DNA from: Pseudomonas viridiflava
GTDB taxonomy: Bacteria; Pseudomonadota; Gammaproteobacteria; Pseudomonadales; Pseudomonadaceae
Assembly: GCF_900589395.1 (NCBI RefSeq)
Contig: NZ_UUIS01000014.1
Coordinates: forward strand, 1 to 64,000
Reading direction: 5' to 3'
DNA length: 64,000 bases
Shown here: positions 62,124-64,000 of the stretch, piece by piece
How the letters are laid out: each line of letters opens with the position of its first letter
Position numbering within the stretch: the stretch's first letter is position 1
Notes under the pieces: generated by a model
The model's database searches: none
What the model was told of the DNA's origin: nothing
Seen by the model: the letters and a program-made list of their open reading frames with translations, nothing else
Made by a program: the position numbers and the translations under genes

Positions 62124-63668
62124 ATGCAGCAACTCAATCCTTCCGAAATAAGTGAAATCATCAAGGGCCGCATCGATAAACTCGATGTAGCCTCCCAAGC
62201 CCGTAACGAAGGCACTGTCGTCAGCGTGTCTGACGGTATCGTGCGGATTCACGGTCTGGCCGACGTTATGTACGGCGAAATGATCGAGTTCCCTGGCGGC
62301 GTCTACGGCATGGCCCTGAACCTGGAGCAAGACTCCGTGGGTGCAGTGGTCCTGGGTGCGTACACCACCCTGGCCGAAGGCATGAGCGCCAAGTGCACCG
62401 GCCGCATCCTGGAAGTTCCTGTAGGTAAGGAACTGCTGGGTCGCGTCGTCGACGCACTGGGCAACCCGATCGACGGCAAGGGTCCGCTGAACAACACCGA
62501 GACCGATGCAGTCGAGAAAGTTGCTCCGGGCGTGATCTGGCGCAAGTCGGTAGACCAGCCTGTACAGACTGGCTACAAGGCTGTCGATGCCATGATCCCT
62601 GTCGGCCGTGGCCAGCGCGAGCTGATCATCGGTGACCGTCAGATCGGCAAGACCGCTCTGGCGATCGACGCGATCATCAACCAGAAAGACAGCGGCATCT
62701 TCTGCGTCTACGTTGCCATTGGTCAGAAGCAATCGACCATCGCCAACGTGGTTCGCAAGCTGGAAGAAAACGGCGCACTGGCCAACACCATCATCGTCGC
62801 GGCCAGCGCATCGGAATCGGCTGCGCTGCAGTTCCTGGCTCCGTACGCCGGTTGCACCATGGGTGAATTCTTCCGCGACCGCGGCGAAGATGCCCTGATC
62901 GTGTACGACGACCTGTCCAAGCAGGCCGTGGCCTACCGTCAGATCTCCCTGCTGCTGCGCCGTCCACCGGGCCGTGAAGCCTACCCGGGTGACGTGTTCT
63001 ATCTCCACTCCCGTCTGCTGGAGCGTGCATCGCGCGTTTCCGAAGAGTACGTAGAGAAGTTCACCAACGGTGCAGTGACCGGCAAAACCGGTTCCCTGAC
63101 CGCTCTGCCGATCATCGAAACCCAGGCTGGCGACGTTTCCGCGTTCGTTCCGACCAACGTGATTTCCATCACCGACGGTCAGATCTTCCTGGAATCGGCC
63201 ATGTTCAACTCGGGCATCCGCCCTGCAGTGAACGCCGGTGTTTCGGTATCGCGTGTTGGTGGCGCTGCCCAGACCAAGATCATCAAGAAGCTTTCCGGTG
63301 GTATCCGTACCGCTCTGGCTCAGTACCGTGAACTGGCGGCTTTCGCCCAGTTCGCTTCTGACCTGGACGAAGCCACCCGCAAGCAGCTCGAGCACGGTCA
63401 GCGCGTTACCGAACTGATGAAGCAGAAGCAATACGCACCAATGTCGATCGCTGACATGGCGCTGTCGCTGTATGCCGCCGAGCGTGGGTTCCTGACCGAC
63501 GTCGAAATCACCAAGATCGGCAGCTTCGAACAAGCGCTGATTGCCTACTTCCACCGCGATCATGCCGACCTGTTGGCCAGGATCAACGTGAAGGGTGACT
63601 TCAACGACGAAATCGACGCTGGCATGAAAGCCGGTATCGAGAAGTTCAAGGCCACCCAAACCTGGTAA
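62124..63668 (+). CDS. atpA: F0F1 ATP synthase subunit alpha
   Basis: The 514-residue subunit has [18 protein letters not shown] (Walker A) and [34 protein letters not shown], with [17 protein letters not shown] near the nucleotide interface. It is the regulatory nucleotide site of F1. Confidence 0.98.
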   Translation: MQQLNPSEISEIIKGRIDKLDVASQARNEGTVVSVSDGIVRIHGLADVMYGEMIEFPGGVYGMALNLEQDSVGAVVLGAYTTLAEGMSAKCTGRILEVPVGKELLGRVVDALGNPIDGKGPLNNTETDAVEKVAPGVIWRKSVDQPVQTGYKAVDAMIPVGRGQRELIIGDRQIGKTALAIDAIINQKDSGIFCVYVAIGQKQSTIANVVRKLEENGALANTIIVAASASESAALQFLAPYAGCTMGEFFRDRGEDALIVYDDLSKQAVAYRQISLLLRRPPGREAYPGDVFYLHSRLLERASRVSEEYVEKFTNGAVTGKTGSLTALPIIETQAGDVSAFVPTNVISITDGQIFLESAMFNSGIRPAVNAGVSVSRVGGAAQTKIIKKLSGGIRTALAQYRELAAFAQFASDLDEATRKQLEHGQRVTELMKQKQYAPMSIADMALSLYAAERGFLTDVEITKIGSFEQALIAYFHRDHADLLARINVKGDFNDEIDAGMKAGIEKFKATQTW

Positions 63669-63673
63669 GCCGC

Positions 63674-63696
63674 AGCGGGGGCTCAACGCCCCCGCT
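63674..63696 (+). other. Perfect hairpin between atpA and atpG
   Basis: AGCGGGGGC pairs with GCCCCCGCT around a TCAAC loop, just after the atpA stop. Without a T-run, it is more likely to mark an RNA processing or stability site than a terminator. Confidence 0.5.
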
Positions 63697-63717
63697 TGCT
63701 AACCTGATAGGTGATAC

Positions 63718-64000
63718 ATGGCAGGCGCAAAAGAGATTCGCAGTAAGATTGCGAGCATCAAAAGCACGCAAAAAATTACCAGCGCCATGGAAAAAGTGGC
63801 GGTCAGCAAGATGCGCAAGGCTCAACTGCGCATGGCTGCTAGCCGTCCTTATGCGGAGCGTATCCGCCAGGTGATCGGTCATCTGGCCAACGCCAACCCG
63901 GAATACCGCCACCCCTTCATGATCGAACGCCCTGTGAAGCGCGCCGGTTATGTGGTCGTGAGCAGTGACCGTGGTCTGTGCGGTGGCTTGAACACCAACC
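63718..64000 (+). CDS. atpG: F0F1 ATP synthase subunit gamma, N-terminal part (runs off the edge)
   Basis: ATG 63718 begins [20 protein letters not shown] and continues with [14 protein letters not shown] and the conserved [11 protein letters not shown]. The window ends within the gene. It is the rotor shaft of ATP synthase. Confidence 0.96.
   Translation, partial: MAGAKEIRSKIASIKSTQKITSAMEKVAVSKMRKAQLRMAASRPYAERIRQVIGHLANANPEYRHPFMIERPVKRAGYVVVSSDRGLCGGLNTN

Noticed and set aside
62055..63686. 543-codon open frame antisense to atpA
   Set aside because: Shadow frame; no start signal or motifs.

Overview
The window is chromosomal DNA of a Pseudomonas, most likely of the putida/fluorescens side of the genus. 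The support is the gene order gyrB-recF-dnaN-dnaA-rpmH-rnpA-yidD-yidC-mnmE and mnmG-rsmG-parA-parB-atpIBEFHA(G), parS sites of the TGTTCCACGTGGAACA type, Pseudomonas-style REP repeats (GGAGCGGCTTCAGCC core), and protein sequences that read as Pseudomonas throughout. The replication origin lies inside the window, so most of it is conserved core genome.

Positions 1-10573 are an accessory island of lower and uneven G+C. It is bracketed on the left by the end of an IS66-family element (to 206) and on the right by a complete IS5-family element (9380-10573). Between them is a compact locus for 7-deazaguanine chemistry. A leftward group holds a DGQQR-motif protein, an unknown 145-residue protein and the start of a queD gene that the IS66 element cut in half. 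A rightward operon has mostly 4-base start/stop overlaps. It encodes a YaaA/DUF6884-like protein, a DGQQR protein, a transglycosylase of the TGT superfamily that I read as DpdA, another DGQQR protein, QueC and QueE. A third, leftward unit is a more distant DGQHR protein whose 5' end was removed by the IS5 insertion. The simplest reading is a Dpd-type DNA modification system (preQ0 inserted into DNA and possibly converted further). It carries its own preQ0 genes and three related DpdB-like proteins, with no restriction genes in view.

Positions 10.9-29.9 kb carry housekeeping and metabolic genes: an SPFH protein, a DOPA-dioxygenase-like protein, a choline-sulfate module (LysR regulator, betC, choline-binding protein), a SulP transporter, aroE-hemF, qor, tsaC-dprA-lysM opposite def-fmt-rsmB-trkA, and an LpxL-type acyltransferase. 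Three ~150-base inverted repeats and several REP elements sit at gene ends here.

Positions 30-38 kb hold tag, glyQ-glyS-gmhB-plsC, a decayed ORF, a metallophosphoesterase, and an uncharacterised RDD-membrane-protein/hypothetical pair plus one more hypothetical. Positions 38.4-49.2 kb are the origin block: gyrB, recF, dnaN and dnaA point left; oriC follows; rpmH, rnpA, yidD, yidC and mnmE point right. Between mnmE and mnmG lies an iron-regulated insertion in the core order: an alpha/beta hydrolase, a TonB receptor with a signalling domain, FecR and a FecI-type sigma factor behind a Fur box. A second DnaA-box-rich, AT-rich region precedes mnmG and visibly resembles oriC. mnmG-rsmG, parA-parB and the ATP synthase operon complete the window; atpG runs off the right edge.
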